Source: JALYYC01 sp963795805 (GTDB lineage Bacteria > Chloroflexota > Dormibacteria > CF-121). Taken from it: a stretch of 64,000 nt of DNA. The DNA is taken from positions 868,001 to 932,000 of the forward strand of contig CAWCIV010000004.1 in assembly GCA_963795805.1 (NCBI GenBank), given 5' to 3'. Shown piece after piece: positions 17,287-25,463 of this stretch. Under the pieces are notes generated by a model. It ran no database searches, had not been told where the DNA came from, and saw nothing but the letters and a program-made list of their open reading frames with translations. A program made the position numbers and the translations under genes. Within the stretch, counting starts at the first letter, position 1, and each line of letters begins with the position of its first letter.

Positions 17287-18480
17287 CTGGTAGTAGAGGC
17301 CGACCGCTGGTAAGAACCAGGGGCGCTCGCGGTACAGGGGTGCGCCACGGAGCGGCCTCCGCCAACAGGACGGCAGCTCCTCGCCGGCGATCCAATCGGC
17401 GGCCAGCTGGCCGAAGTAGGTCGACATGGCGACGCCCGTACCGCAGTAGCCGAGCGCGTAGGTGACGCCGCCGATGCGACCGATGTGTGGCATACGATCG
17501 AACGTGAAGCCGAGCCGGCCACCCCAGGCGTACTCCACCGCGACGTCCGCAAGCTGGGGATGGACTCGCGTCATCGCCTCGTACAGCCAGTCGCGGGCTT
17601 TCGGAATCGAGGTTGGGGCGAAGCTGGCGCGGCCGCCGAACAGCATGCGACGCCCGTCCGGGCTGAGGCGCCAGTAATAGAGGAAGTTTTTGGAGTCAAA
17701 GAGCATCCGCCGGTTTGGGATGAGCTCGCGGGCCAGGTCCTCCGGCAGTCGTTCGGTGGCGATGATGTAGCTACCCACCGGGATCACGCGGCGACGGAGC
17801 CCCGGAAGCAGGCTGTCGGTGTACCCGTTGGTCGCGAGGAGCACCTCGCGACAACGGATCACGCCCCGCGCTGTCTCGACGTCGAATCCGCGAGCCGTCC
17901 CCTCGACCCTCGTCGCCGGCAGGTGATCGTAGAGGTGTGCGCCGGCGTCCCGCGCAACGCGAACCAGGCCGGCGAGATACTTCGCCGGGTGCAGGCCACC
18001 ACTGCGCTCGAAGAGCATGCCGCCGTGATACGCGGTCGAGCCGAGTTCCCCTTGCAACGCCTCTTGCGAGATCATCTTCGCCTTGATCCCGAACTCTCGA
18101 TCGACCAGGGCTGCCTCGGCCTCGAGGTGCGGCAGATGGGTCGGGCGGTAGGCGAGATAGAGGTGGCCGGTGCGCGCGTACTCGCATCGGATGCCATAGC
18201 GCTCGATCGTGTCTTCGACAAGGGCGAAGGCGTCGAGGCTGGCGCGATAGAGCTGCCGGCCCTGCTCGCCCCAGCGGCTCACCAGCGTGCCCGGGTCGAC
18301 CTTGAACCCGGGGTGGACCATGCCGCCGTTGCGTCCGCTGGCTCCCCAGCCGAACATCTCTTTCTCGAGCACGGCGACCGATCGCCCCCGCCAGGCGAGC
18401 CTGATTGCCGCCATCATCCCGGTGTACCCGCCGCCGACGATCACGACATCCACGTCGGTCGGTATGGAGGCAGCGGGCAC
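17269..18480 (-). CDS. FAD-dependent amine/amino-acid oxidase (DAO family)
   Basis: 403 residues from GTG 18480. Rossmann FAD motif DVVIVGGGYTGMMAAIRLA near the N-terminus, WGASGRNGGMVHPG loop typical of DadA/PuuB-like oxidases, and a C-terminal YALGYCGTGVAMSTYFGQLAAD segment. The same frame stays open upstream to 18546 and encodes YREEPFWWRDAPPAS, which resembles the conserved lead-in of this family; the only start there is CTG overlapping the stop of the glycosyltransferase gene (CTGA). The real protein may therefore be 22 residues longer. It ends overlapping the CoA ligase gene by 18 bases. Substrate unknown. Confidence 0.75.
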   Translation of the reverse strand: MPAASIPTDVDVVIVGGGYTGMMAAIRLAWRGRSVAVLEKEMFGWGASGRNGGMVHPGFKVDPGTLVSRWGEQGRQLYRASLDAFALVEDTIERYGIRCEYARTGHLYLAYRPTHLPHLEAEAALVDREFGIKAKMISQEALQGELGSTAYHGGMLFERSGGLHPAKYLAGLVRVARDAGAHLYDHLPATRVEGTARGFDVETARGVIRCREVLLATNGYTDSLLPGLRRRVIPVGSYIIATERLPEDLARELIPNRRMLFDSKNFLYYWRLSPDGRRMLFGGRASFAPTSIPKARDWLYEAMTRVHPQLADVAVEYAWGGRLGFTFDRMPHIGRIGGVTYALGYCGTGVAMSTYFGQLAADWIAGEELPSCWRRPLRGAPLYRERPWFLPAVGLYYQLRDRF

Positions 18481-18542
18481 GCTGGCCGGCGGCGCATCGC
18501 GCCACCAGAACGGTTCCTCGCGGTACGTTGCCGCCAGCGGTG

Positions 18543-19847
18543 TCAGTGGGGTGCCCCGGGTGCGGCCTTCCTCCGCGCCAATTCGCCGATCAACATCGCC
18601 GCCTGTTCGGTTCCAGGCTGAGCCTGCAGTCGGGCCGACAGGGTGCGAAGGCGGCTCCGGAGCGTGCCATCGGTCAGCAGGCGTCCGATCCGTCCGAGCA
18701 GCTCGCTCTCCGTGCAGCGGAACGGGTCGAGACGGGCGCCGAGGTCAGTCTCCTGGACGCGCTGCGCGTTATCGGGCTGATCCCAGAAGAGCGGCAACAC
18801 GATCATCGGCTTGCCGAAGTAGAGACTCTCGGTCACGGTGTTGTTGCCTCCGTGGGTGATAACGAGGTCAACCAGTGGGAGCACCGAGGTTTGGGGCAAA
18901 AACTCCGCTCCCCACATGTTCTCCGCGAGCTGGATCTCCTGGTGTTGCGGCCCCTTACTGACGATCACGCGATGGCCGCTTTTGGCCAGCATCTCGATCA
19001 GCCGGTTCATCAGGCCGACGTCCGCCGAGCCCAGGCTGCCGAGGCTGAGGTAGATCAGGTTGCCACCCCCCGCGATTCGGGGGACCTGAATTGGTTCGTC
19101 GGTCGTCCGCACGCATGACTCCAGACGGTGCCAGGTTTCAGCCAGTGGCCGGGACCGCTGGTAGTCGAGGTCGGCGGGGTAGTTGTAGAGGTTCAGGACC
19201 GGGGATTCGTACATGAACGCGCCGACCGGAAGCGGTGGCGCGCCGCTATCCGTCAGGTACCGGTTGAACTCCTTGTGGAGCTCCGCGTGGTGCTCGCCGT
19301 AGGCATGGCGGAACCGTTGCCAGTCGCGCTGGTCGCCGGCTGCCAGGCCGGAGAAGACCGGCGGCAAGGCTGGATCGCTGATTTCGAGTGGGTTGCAGGA
19401 GACGATTCGGACCCAGGGGACTCCGGCGGTGACGACCGCGCCGAACGCGACGACATTGTCCTGCACGATGACGTCCGGCTGAACCGAGTCGAAGATCTCG
19501 TGAAGGCGCGGGTCAACGTACATCGAGCCTGAGACCAGCTCGCTCCAGATCGGTTTGATCAGCGTCTCGATCTGTTCGAGGGTTGTCTTGCGGAATTCCG
19601 GGGCTGTCTCGCGAATGAAGTCTTTCCAGAACTGGCCGGGAGCCTCGTCGACGGCCGGCTTCGGCTTCAGGCGCACCAGCGCTTCCTCGAAGCCCTTCGC
19701 CTTAAGGGTGCCCTTGAACGATTCCTCGATCACGAACACGACCCGCGCGCCGCGACGGCGCAGCACGTCGCCGATGCCGACGCAATTATTGGTCGGGCCG
19801 AAGGCTCCCTCCGGAAAGAAGACCACGGTTGGGCCGGTGTCCCTCAC
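18543..19847 (-). CDS. UDP-glycosyltransferase family protein (GT1, MGT-like)
   Basis: 434 residues, GT-B fold. The C-terminal donor-binding half contains NLIYLSLGSLGSADV and the GT1 signature HGGNNTVTESLYFGKPMIVLPLFWDQPDNAQR. The N-terminal half starts VVFFPEGAFGPTNNCVGIGDVLRRRG. It probably glycosylates a small lipophilic acceptor. GTG start at 19847 lies 62 bases inside the end of the metallophosphoesterase gene; the first strand of the fold begins seven residues later, so a later start is unlikely. Part of a tight minus-strand operon. Confidence 0.8.
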   Translation of the reverse strand: MRDTGPTVVFFPEGAFGPTNNCVGIGDVLRRRGARVVFVIEESFKGTLKAKGFEEALVRLKPKPAVDEAPGQFWKDFIRETAPEFRKTTLEQIETLIKPIWSELVSGSMYVDPRLHEIFDSVQPDVIVQDNVVAFGAVVTAGVPWVRIVSCNPLEISDPALPPVFSGLAAGDQRDWQRFRHAYGEHHAELHKEFNRYLTDSGAPPLPVGAFMYESPVLNLYNYPADLDYQRSRPLAETWHRLESCVRTTDEPIQVPRIAGGGNLIYLSLGSLGSADVGLMNRLIEMLAKSGHRVIVSKGPQHQEIQLAENMWGAEFLPQTSVLPLVDLVITHGGNNTVTESLYFGKPMIVLPLFWDQPDNAQRVQETDLGARLDPFRCTESELLGRIGRLLTDGTLRSRLRTLSARLQAQPGTEQAAMLIGELARRKAAPGAPH

Positions 19848-20589
19848 TCACCGAAGCGTAGCGCCCCGGCCGGTGATGGCCGTCGAGTGTGTAGACGTTG
19901 TAGGCATGCCCGATGACAGGCTGGGCGACGTTTCGTACCGGGATTCTGGCCGGAGTTTCACCCTTCTCCACCCCTCGATGGGCGTGGCCATGCAGCACAA
20001 GGTCAGCTCCGACCGCGTCGATTGCCTCGGCCAGCAGATAGCTACCGAGGAACGGGTAAATCTCAAGCCGCTCGCCGACAAGGGTGGCCTCGATTGGCGA
20101 GTAATGCAGCAGCACGATGCGGAAGTCGGCCTGGAGGGACGTCAAGGCGCGGCCCAATTGCTCGGAGATTCGTTTCGTATGGCCGACGAACGCCTTCATT
20201 TCCGGCTCGCCGAAATCGCTGCCGCAGGCGCCGCGAAATCCGCCACCGAAGCCCTTGGCGCCGGCGATGCCCACCCGCATGCCGTGAAGCTCGAGCGTGA
20301 GCGCTTCTCCTTCCAGCACCCGAACTCCGGCCCCTTCGAGTCGCGCCCGGACCTGGCCCTGCTGGTTGGCGTGGTAGTCATGGTTGCCGAGGACCGTGAC
20401 CACCGGAACGGGCAGCCCGCGGAGCTCGTCCGCCAGCACCTGCGCCTCAGCCGGTCCACCGCACCTGGTGAGGTCGCCGCCGATCAGCAGCACGTCGGCG
20501 CGGTCCGCGAGATGTTCGAGGCTTGCCCGCAACTGCCCATGTGATTCGGTCCCGAAATGCAGGTCGGCGACAGCCGCCACCCGGATCAT
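19786..20589 (-). CDS. Calcineurin-like metallophosphoesterase
   Basis: 267 residues with all five metal motifs: ADLHFG, GGDLT, GNHDYH, LLHYSP and HGHAHRG. The family includes phosphodiesterases acting on nucleotides, phospholipids or proteins. The last 30 residues past the fold are Gly/Arg-rich and overlap the glycosyltransferase gene. ATG overlaps the stop of the BON gene (ATGA). Substrate unknown. Confidence 0.85.
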   Translation of the reverse strand: MIRVAAVADLHFGTESHGQLRASLEHLADRADVLLIGGDLTRCGGPAEAQVLADELRGLPVPVVTVLGNHDYHANQQGQVRARLEGAGVRVLEGEALTLELHGMRVGIAGAKGFGGGFRGACGSDFGEPEMKAFVGHTKRISEQLGRALTSLQADFRIVLLHYSPIEATLVGERLEIYPFLGSYLLAEAIDAVGADLVLHGHAHRGVEKGETPARIPVRNVAQPVIGHAYNVYTLDGHHRPGRYASVSEGHRPNRGLLSGGSLRPDQ

Positions 20590-20831
20590 GCCACCGGTTC
20601 CTCGCCGTCCGGCTCCGACATCGGCACCACGCGGGTCTCGTTGACGACCGTGTACTCGGGCAGCAGTTCCTTTGCGACTTCGGTGATCGTGTCGCGCAAG
20701 TATTCGGAGGAAACATTGCCGGCCAGCGTCACAGTACGCTTGCCGACGCGGACCGCCAGGTCCTGCTCGTTGACTCGCGGGTCATGGATCAACCGGTCCC
20801 GGACATGCTCGCTGAGGTACTCGTCGCTCAT
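20586..20831 (-). CDS. Small BON-domain protein
   Basis: 81 residues from ATG 20831, essentially a single BON domain: VRDRLIHDPRVNEQDLAVRVGKRTVTLAGNVSSEYLRDTI. No signal peptide or membrane helix, so it is cytosolic or membrane-peripheral. ATGA-type overlaps on both sides tie it to the nucleotidyltransferase upstream and the phosphoesterase downstream. It is related to the BON repeats of the protein at 12784. Confidence 0.7.
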   Translation of the reverse strand: MSDEYLSEHVRDRLIHDPRVNEQDLAVRVGKRTVTLAGNVSSEYLRDTITEVAKELLPEYTVVNETRVVPMSEPDGEEPVA

Positions 20832-21394
20832 TCCGCGAATGCCTCCTCGTACAGCCGGCGGATCACCCACGCTGGCACCAGGATGTCGCTCGACTGGGCA
20901 TAGACAAGCAGCGCGAGCAGACGCCGGACGCCGAGGCGGCCACGTCGCAGCAGGTAGTCCCAGTCCATCTCGTTCCGACCGAGGATGGCCAGCGCGTCGA
21001 ACCAATGGCGGGATGTCTCTTCGGTGTGGACGATCGCCTTGATGATCACCTGGTCTTCCGGACTCGGGATCAGCATCGGCAGTCCCTCGTACTCCCGCAC
21101 GATCGCATGGTCGAGCATATCGCGGTCGAGGTAGATGCCGCCCGTGATCATGAAGATGATGTCGACCATCACGTCGTCACGAAAGGCTTTGTAGATCCAG
21201 ACCGGGTCCGTCTCCTCGGTGCGAAACCTCGCCGCCTCGAGTGCAGTGAGCACGGCCCTGGCATCGTTGGGCATGACGAGAAAGTCGATGTCATGAGTCC
21301 AGCGCGGCCGGCCGACCAGCGAGGAAGCGATGCCTCCCAGCACCAGGAACGGAAAGCCGGCTCCCTCGACGGTCCTGACCGCATCGGTCAGCAC
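20828..21394 (-). CDS. Nucleotidyltransferase-fold protein
   Basis: 188 residues from GTG 21394. Pol-beta-type fold: FLVLGGIASSLVGRPRWTHDIDFLV gives the GG and DxD catalytic signature, followed by DDVMVDIIFMI (third Asp). Such proteins include antitoxin-like and aminoglycoside-adenylyltransferase-like members; no partner toxin is visible. The start is chosen because a perfect TATAAT lies at 21481-21476 and a GGAGGAGG lies upstream of the GTG; the open frame continues farther but overlaps the preceding gene. Confidence 0.65.
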   Translation of the reverse strand: MLTDAVRTVEGAGFPFLVLGGIASSLVGRPRWTHDIDFLVMPNDARAVLTALEAARFRTEETDPVWIYKAFRDDVMVDIIFMITGGIYLDRDMLDHAIVREYEGLPMLIPSPEDQVIIKAIVHTEETSRHWFDALAILGRNEMDWDYLLRRGRLGVRRLLALLVYAQSSDILVPAWVIRRLYEEAFAE

Positions 21395-21475
21395 CTGGTG
21401 GAAGCGCGTCGCCTCCTCCGCCGGCGCGGCGCGAGCCTCGGTCTGTACGGCGCTGTCACCTTTGCCGATAGTCCA

Positions 21476-21481
21476 ATTATA
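21476..21481 (-). promoter_or_regulatory. Consensus -10 box inside the seven-gene operon
   Basis: TATAAT on the minus strand, between the small membrane protein and the nucleotidyltransferase. No good -35 at 16-18 bases. It may give a second transcript for the nucleotidyltransferase-BON-phosphoesterase part. Confidence 0.35.
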
Positions 21482-21504
21482 AGGCTCGATCGGCGATTGC
21501 CCGG

Positions 21505-21708
21505 TCAGTCGGGCGGCTCCCTGTCGTCGTGCCAGAGGTAGGCGGCGGACTGCCCTCCGATGTAGAGGAAGGCCACGACCGCGAGCACGACCCGGAGGGG
21601 CCAGATCACATGCGGGGTGGCGACGACGATCAGGATGGCGCTCAACGTGGCGCCGCCGATCGGGATGATCCAGCGCCGGAGTCCCCGCCGACGCAGGCGC
21701 TGCATCAT
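21505..21708 (-). CDS. Small two-helix membrane protein
   Basis: 67 residues with an Arg-rich start (MMQRLRRRGLRR), two hydrophobic segments (about 14-31 and 36-55) and a short acidic tail (WHDDREPPD). Overlaps the thioesterase stop by 4 bases, so it is translationally coupled. I do not recognise the family. Confidence 0.55.
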   Translation of the reverse strand: MMQRLRRRGLRRWIIPIGGATLSAILIVVATPHVIWPLRVVLAVVAFLYIGGQSAAYLWHDDREPPD

Positions 21709-22169
21709 CCGCCTTTCCGTCGCGCGGCCAGGGTGTGGTTGGTGACATCCGCGGCTAGACGCACCAATTCACGAGGGACCGACGTCGCCCGGCCGTCGGC
21801 CAGCCGGACCCAGACCCACTCCGTCACGACCTCCGCGAAAAGCGCGCCATCCGGAACTCGGCGCATTGTGGTCCGCCGGACGCCGCGGGCTCCCTTAACC
21901 AACTCGACGACCACCGCCAGGTCGACCAGGTCGCCATACACGGCCGGGCGATGGTAGATGATCTCGGTCCTGCGGATGACCCAGCCGCCGCCCTGGGCTT
22001 CGGACCAGCTGCGGCCGTAGCCGGCCGCCTCAGCGTGGGCGGTCGCCATCTCCTCCGCCCAGCTCAGGTAGACGGCGTTGTTGACGTGGCCGTTGCGGTC
22101 CAGTTCGTAGCCCCGAACCGGCCAGCGTCGGGAGTAGGTGAGGGGATCGGCATGCGGCGCGGCTTCCAT
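21705..22169 (-). CDS. Acyl-CoA/acyl-ACP thioesterase (hotdog fold)
   Basis: 154 residues. The hotdog-fold thioesterase pattern is clear: RGYELDRNGHVNNAVYLSWAEEM (the Asp/Asn-Gly-His-Val-Asn-Asn active-site helix of the YbgC/4HBT group) and RRTEIIYHRPAVYGDLVDL. It hydrolyses an acyl thioester; chain type is not readable. First gene of the minus-strand run that continues to 17269. Confidence 0.8.
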   Translation of the reverse strand: MEAAPHADPLTYSRRWPVRGYELDRNGHVNNAVYLSWAEEMATAHAEAAGYGRSWSEAQGGGWVIRRTEIIYHRPAVYGDLVDLAVVVELVKGARGVRRTTMRRVPDGALFAEVVTEWVWVRLADGRATSVPRELVRLAADVTNHTLAARRKGG

Positions 22170-22235
22170 CTCTTGCTAGTTTCGCCCTTCGAGGCATGCG
22201 GAGCGCTCCGGGGGTAAGGAAGGGGGATGAAAGGC

Positions 22236-22379
22236 TCAGGCAGCGCGGTCGAGCTCGAGGGCGGGCGCGGCGGGCCGCTCATGGTCATCGCGGATCGCGA
22301 GCAGGCGGATGATGCGCAGCTCCCACCACGGGTTGCGCGGATCCGGGCTGGCGGCCATCGAGTCGGGCTGGTTCCCCAC
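22236..22379 (-). CDS. Possible small protein of 47 residues
   Basis: GTG at 22379, internal ATG at residue 8, TGA at 22236. The sequence includes SPDPRNPWWELRIIRLLAIRDDHERP and has the G/C-ending codon pattern of real genes here. It sits in the 275-base gap between the thioesterase and the YihY gene, in the orientation of the thioesterase operon and 66 bases before it. No family recognised and no clear ribosome binding site. It could be a chance reading frame. Confidence 0.3.
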   Translation of the reverse strand: MGNQPDSMAASPDPRNPWWELRIIRLLAIRDDHERPAAPALELDRAA

Positions 22380-22492
22380 GTGGTAAGCATCGGCCAGACG
22401 AATTACGGTTAACCTGTCGTCCCCTCGGGCACGAGGCCCACGCCATGGCGCGTTCCGAATTCGAGCGCTTTCCGGTCAGCCCCGTCGCGGCG

Positions 22493-22504
22493 TACGGTTG
22501 CTCC
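22493..22504 (+). promoter_or_regulatory. Leaderless promoter of the YihY gene
   Basis: TACGGT at 22493-22498, 6 bases before the ATG at 22505; no Shine-Dalgarno. This favours 22505 over the in-frame ATG at 22445. Confidence 0.45.
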
Positions 22505-23380
22505 ATGGCGAAGTCGGAAGGCTCCAATCGCGAACTGGTCGATGTCGCCCGTCAGGTATGGACTACGCACGGGCACCGCGGCCTGGTGCCTCTCACTCGC
22601 GAGGTGATGGCTGCCATCGACCGCCACGGCGTCCTGACCGACGCTACCGCAATCGCCTTCCGCGTCCTGTTCGCCATGGCCTTCCTCGGCCTGACCGGGT
22701 TGGCGTTTGCCGGCGTGGTGCACCTCGAAACGATCTGGCGCCATCAGCTCGGGCCCGGCATCGCCAGAGTGGTGTCGCCGAACTTCTACCGTGAGCTCGA
22801 TCACTCGGTCGACCAGGTGCTGACCACGCGTCGGTGGTGGTGGCTCACGGTGGGGCTCGTGCTCACGCTCTGGCAGGTGTCGAGTGGGGTGCGGGCCTTA
22901 ATGGGGGCGCTCGACAGTATCTATGAGGTCAAAGACCGGCGCCCGTTCTGGACGCGGATGGGCCTGTCCGTGCTGCTGGCCCTGATCGTGTGCGCGACCG
23001 CCGTCCTGATCGCCGGCATCCTGTTCCTCGGCGGCGGCCCCTTGGTCATCACGTTCCTCCGTCTGATTGCCATCGCGGCCCTGCTGATGGGCCTGGTGGC
23101 GACACTGCTCCGCTTTACGACGCCCGCCAACCTTGGGATGCGCTGGGCGACGCTCGGCTCGACACTGGCACTCATCACCTGGTTGCTGACCTCCTGGCTC
23201 TTTAGTTGGTACCTCGCCAACTTCGCCTATCGTGCCTACCAGCAGGCGTTCGGCATCCTCTCCCTACTGGTCGTGCTGATGACCTATCTGTACGTCGCCT
23301 CGGTGGCCTTCCTGATCGGGGCGGAGCTCGACGCCCTGGCCGTCACCGGCGCCGCGAAGCAGAGGCGCAGCCGCCGCTAA
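22505..23380 (+). CDS. YihY/UPF0761-family membrane protein
   Basis: 291 residues, six membrane helices. The family signature is present: GVRALMGALDSIYEVKDRRPFWTRMG between helices, and the C-terminal ANFAYRAYQQAFGILSLLVVLMTYLYVASVAFLIGAELDA block. Formerly called ribonuclease BN by mistake; the real function is unknown. The C-terminus is basic. An upstream ATG at 22445 would add 20 residues. Confidence 0.85.
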   Translation: MAKSEGSNRELVDVARQVWTTHGHRGLVPLTREVMAAIDRHGVLTDATAIAFRVLFAMAFLGLTGLAFAGVVHLETIWRHQLGPGIARVVSPNFYRELDHSVDQVLTTRRWWWLTVGLVLTLWQVSSGVRALMGALDSIYEVKDRRPFWTRMGLSVLLALIVCATAVLIAGILFLGGGPLVITFLRLIAIAALLMGLVATLLRFTTPANLGMRWATLGSTLALITWLLTSWLFSWYLANFAYRAYQQAFGILSLLVVLMTYLYVASVAFLIGAELDALAVTGAAKQRRSRR

Positions 23381-23421
23381 ACGTCTGGTCCGTAAGTTGA
23401 ACCTAAATCGTTACGGTTGAC

Positions 23422-23453
23422 TATTGCAACTGAGTCGCAATAACCCCTATACT
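23422..23453 (+). promoter_or_regulatory. Promoter with a Nur-box-like operator for the nickel permease
   Basis: TTGCAA-CTGAG-TCGCAA at 23424-23440 matches the TTGCAA-N5-TTGCAA form of Nur (nickel uptake regulator) boxes with one mismatch, inside a larger palindrome TATTGC (23422-23427) / GCAATA (23437-23442). The left TTGCAA also serves as -35, 18 bases before the -10 TATACT (23448-23453). The start codon follows 6 bases later, so the message should be leaderless and blocked when a Fur-family nickel sensor binds. Confidence 0.65.
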
Positions 23454-23459
23454 CGGCCC

Positions 23460-24536
23460 ATGCAACTGGCGGCCGGATCTCGACCGCGCCATCCGGTGAC
23501 CACACCAGCGGCGGAGTCGACCGTGACCCAGCGGTTGATTGGAGTGTTCAGCGCCGTCGGCCTGCTCCATGTCCTCGGTTGGGGCGGCCTGCTGCTGCTC
23601 GTCGGTCCCCGGTATCCCGCGCTGGCCGGCGCCGGCATCCTGGCCTATACGCTAGGCCTCCGCCACGCCTTCGACGCCGACCACATTGCGGCGATCGATA
23701 ACACGACGCGCAAACTGCTGCAGCAGGGCCAGAAGCCGATGGGCGTGGGCTTCTTCTTCTCCCTGGGACACTCGTCGATCGTGTTCGGCATGGCGATCGC
23801 CCTCGGCCTTGCCGCCCAATTCATCAGCAAGAACCTCGAGAGCTTCCGGACCGTCGGCGGCATCGTGGGCACCACGGTGTCCGGCACCTTCCTTTACGTC
23901 ATCGGGATCATCAACCTGGTCGTCCTCATCGACATCATCCGGGTGTTCCGCAAGATGCGAGCCGGCACCTACGATGCCACGGAACTCGACGAGCAGTTGC
24001 TGACGGGCGGCCTGATCTATCGTCTGATCCGACCCATGTTCAAGTTCATCACCCGCAGCTGGCAGATGTACCCGATGGGCGTCATGTTCGGGCTTGGATT
24101 CGACACGGCGAGCGAGGTCGCCCTGCTCGCCCTGGCCGGCGGCTTTGCGGCGAAGGGACTGCCGATCTGGACCATCCTTCCGTTACCGATCCTGTTTGCC
24201 GCCGGCATGTCGCTGATGGACACGGCAGACGGCGCGTTCATGGCCAAGGCGTATAACTGGGCGTTCGCGAACCCGATCAGGAAGGTCTTTTACAACCTGA
24301 CTATCACCGGGCTCTCAGTCGCGGTGGCGCTTTTCATCGGGACGATCGAGCTGCTTCAGGTCATCTCCGGACAGCTTGGCTGGAACGGCGGGTTCTGGGC
24401 CTTTGTCGGAGCCTTTGACCTCAACAAGGTCGGCTTTGGGGTTGCTGTCATCTTCGTCGTGGTCTGGGCGGCGGCGCTGATCTACTGGAAAGCCACTCAC
24501 GTCGAACAGCGCTGGAGTCAGCTACTCCGCACGTAA
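23460..24536 (+). CDS. NiCoT-family nickel/cobalt permease
   Basis: 358 residues, eight membrane helices. The family signature RHAFDADHIAAIDNTTRK in helix 2 is present, with GFFFSLGHSSIVF, LGFDTASEVALLAL and LPILFAAGMSLMDTADGAFM. The protein imports Ni2+ or Co2+ with high affinity. The start is set at ATG 23460 because a TTG at 23424 would sit inside the operator and -35. The Nur-like box points to nickel. It overlaps the peptidase-like gene tail-to-tail by 19 bases. Confidence 0.92.
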   Translation: MQLAAGSRPRHPVTTPAAESTVTQRLIGVFSAVGLLHVLGWGGLLLLVGPRYPALAGAGILAYTLGLRHAFDADHIAAIDNTTRKLLQQGQKPMGVGFFFSLGHSSIVFGMAIALGLAAQFISKNLESFRTVGGIVGTTVSGTFLYVIGIINLVVLIDIIRVFRKMRAGTYDATELDEQLLTGGLIYRLIRPMFKFITRSWQMYPMGVMFGLGFDTASEVALLALAGGFAAKGLPIWTILPLPILFAAGMSLMDTADGAFMAKAYNWAFANPIRKVFYNLTITGLSVAVALFIGTIELLQVISGQLGWNGGFWAFVGAFDLNKVGFGVAVIFVVVWAAALIYWKATHVEQRWSQLLRT

Positions 24537-25381
24537 GCGGCCGTCTCCGGCGCCGGGGCGATCGACCACTCCGCGCCTGACGGCGTGTCCTGGAGCTCGC
24601 TGAGCGGAAAGCTGGCTGGGAAGATTCGCTCTTCCCCCTGGCGGCGGACCGTCACCACACCCTTGCCGCGGACCGCCACCGAGCCGGCCTCGACATCGAT
24701 GATGCAGGCGGTGTGCTCGTCGACGCCGAGGATGACCACGTTATCCGGCAGCATCGACTCCAGCTGGCGTAGGCGGGCCTCACCCATGTAGCAATAGCGG
24801 GTGTCGTGGGTGCCTCCCTCGCGATTGTTGTAGTGGGGGATCACCGCGGCACGGACACCGACCTCGGCGAGGACGTTCAGCCCGCGGATCCACGATGGGT
24901 CGTCGCCGACTTTGTAAATCTCGTACACCGGCAGGGCGTAGGCGCCGAGTCCAATCGCGGCGGCGCTGGCGAACGCCAGGCAGCCACCGCTCCGCACCTT
25001 CTCGCGCAGTCCGTCAACGATGGCCTCGTGGCGCCAGTGGCGCAGCGCGTAGCTTGGGCTGCCGGGCCCCGCGAAGACGTAATTCGCGGCGCCCAGCTGG
25101 CTCAGGAATCGCTCGAAGTCCGGCTCGCCGGGCTGCCCGCCATGCCGGAGGGACGCGACCGTGATCTCCCAGCCGACTCGCTCGCGGAAGTAGGCAATGA
25201 TTTTGGCGGCGATCTCGCCCGCATTCGGCTGGAAGCCAAAGGGGGTATCGAGCAGGACCGGCGATCCGGGTCGGCCCACTCGAGCCAGCAATCCCTGGTG
25301 CGCAGACGTCATGCTCGGGCTCGTCTCCCCGGAGCCGAAGAGGGCGATCAGCCGCGGACGACGCTCTGACGGTTCGCTCAC
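24518..25381 (-). CDS. Peptidase S51 / cyanophycinase-like protein
   Basis: 287 residues from GTG 25381. Class I glutamine-amidotransferase-like fold: PRLIALFGSGE start, YVFAGPGSPSYALRHW, then LAFASAAAIGLGAYALPVYEIYKVG where cyanophycinases have the GTSAGA nucleophile, and ILGVDEHTACIID late. The Ser in ASAAA could be the nucleophile but the surrounding motif is altered, so hydrolytic activity is uncertain. An ATG at 25474 is in frame but would overlap the divergent STAS gene, so the GTG is preferred. Confidence 0.65.
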   Translation of the reverse strand: MSEPSERRPRLIALFGSGETSPSMTSAHQGLLARVGRPGSPVLLDTPFGFQPNAGEIAAKIIAYFRERVGWEITVASLRHGGQPGEPDFERFLSQLGAANYVFAGPGSPSYALRHWRHEAIVDGLREKVRSGGCLAFASAAAIGLGAYALPVYEIYKVGDDPSWIRGLNVLAEVGVRAAVIPHYNNREGGTHDTRYCYMGEARLRQLESMLPDNVVILGVDEHTACIIDVEAGSVAVRGKGVVTVRRQGEERIFPASFPLSELQDTPSGAEWSIAPAPETAAYVRSS

Positions 25382-25450
25382 CCGTAGATGCTCGCAGATC
25401 GACGCGGAAAGCTCGGAAAACGAACTCGCGGCGCCGTTCCCTCGGCCCGA

Positions 25451-25463
25451 TAGAATCAGCGTC
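25451..25463 (+). promoter_or_regulatory. Leaderless promoter of the STAS gene
   Basis: TAGAAT at 25451-25456, 7 bases before the GTG at 25464, with no ribosome binding site. Confidence 0.5.

Noticed and set aside
20828..21394. Nucleotidyltransferase as part of a toxin-antitoxin pair (MNT-HEPN type)
   Set aside because: No HEPN-like gene is adjacent; the neighbours are a BON protein and a small membrane protein.
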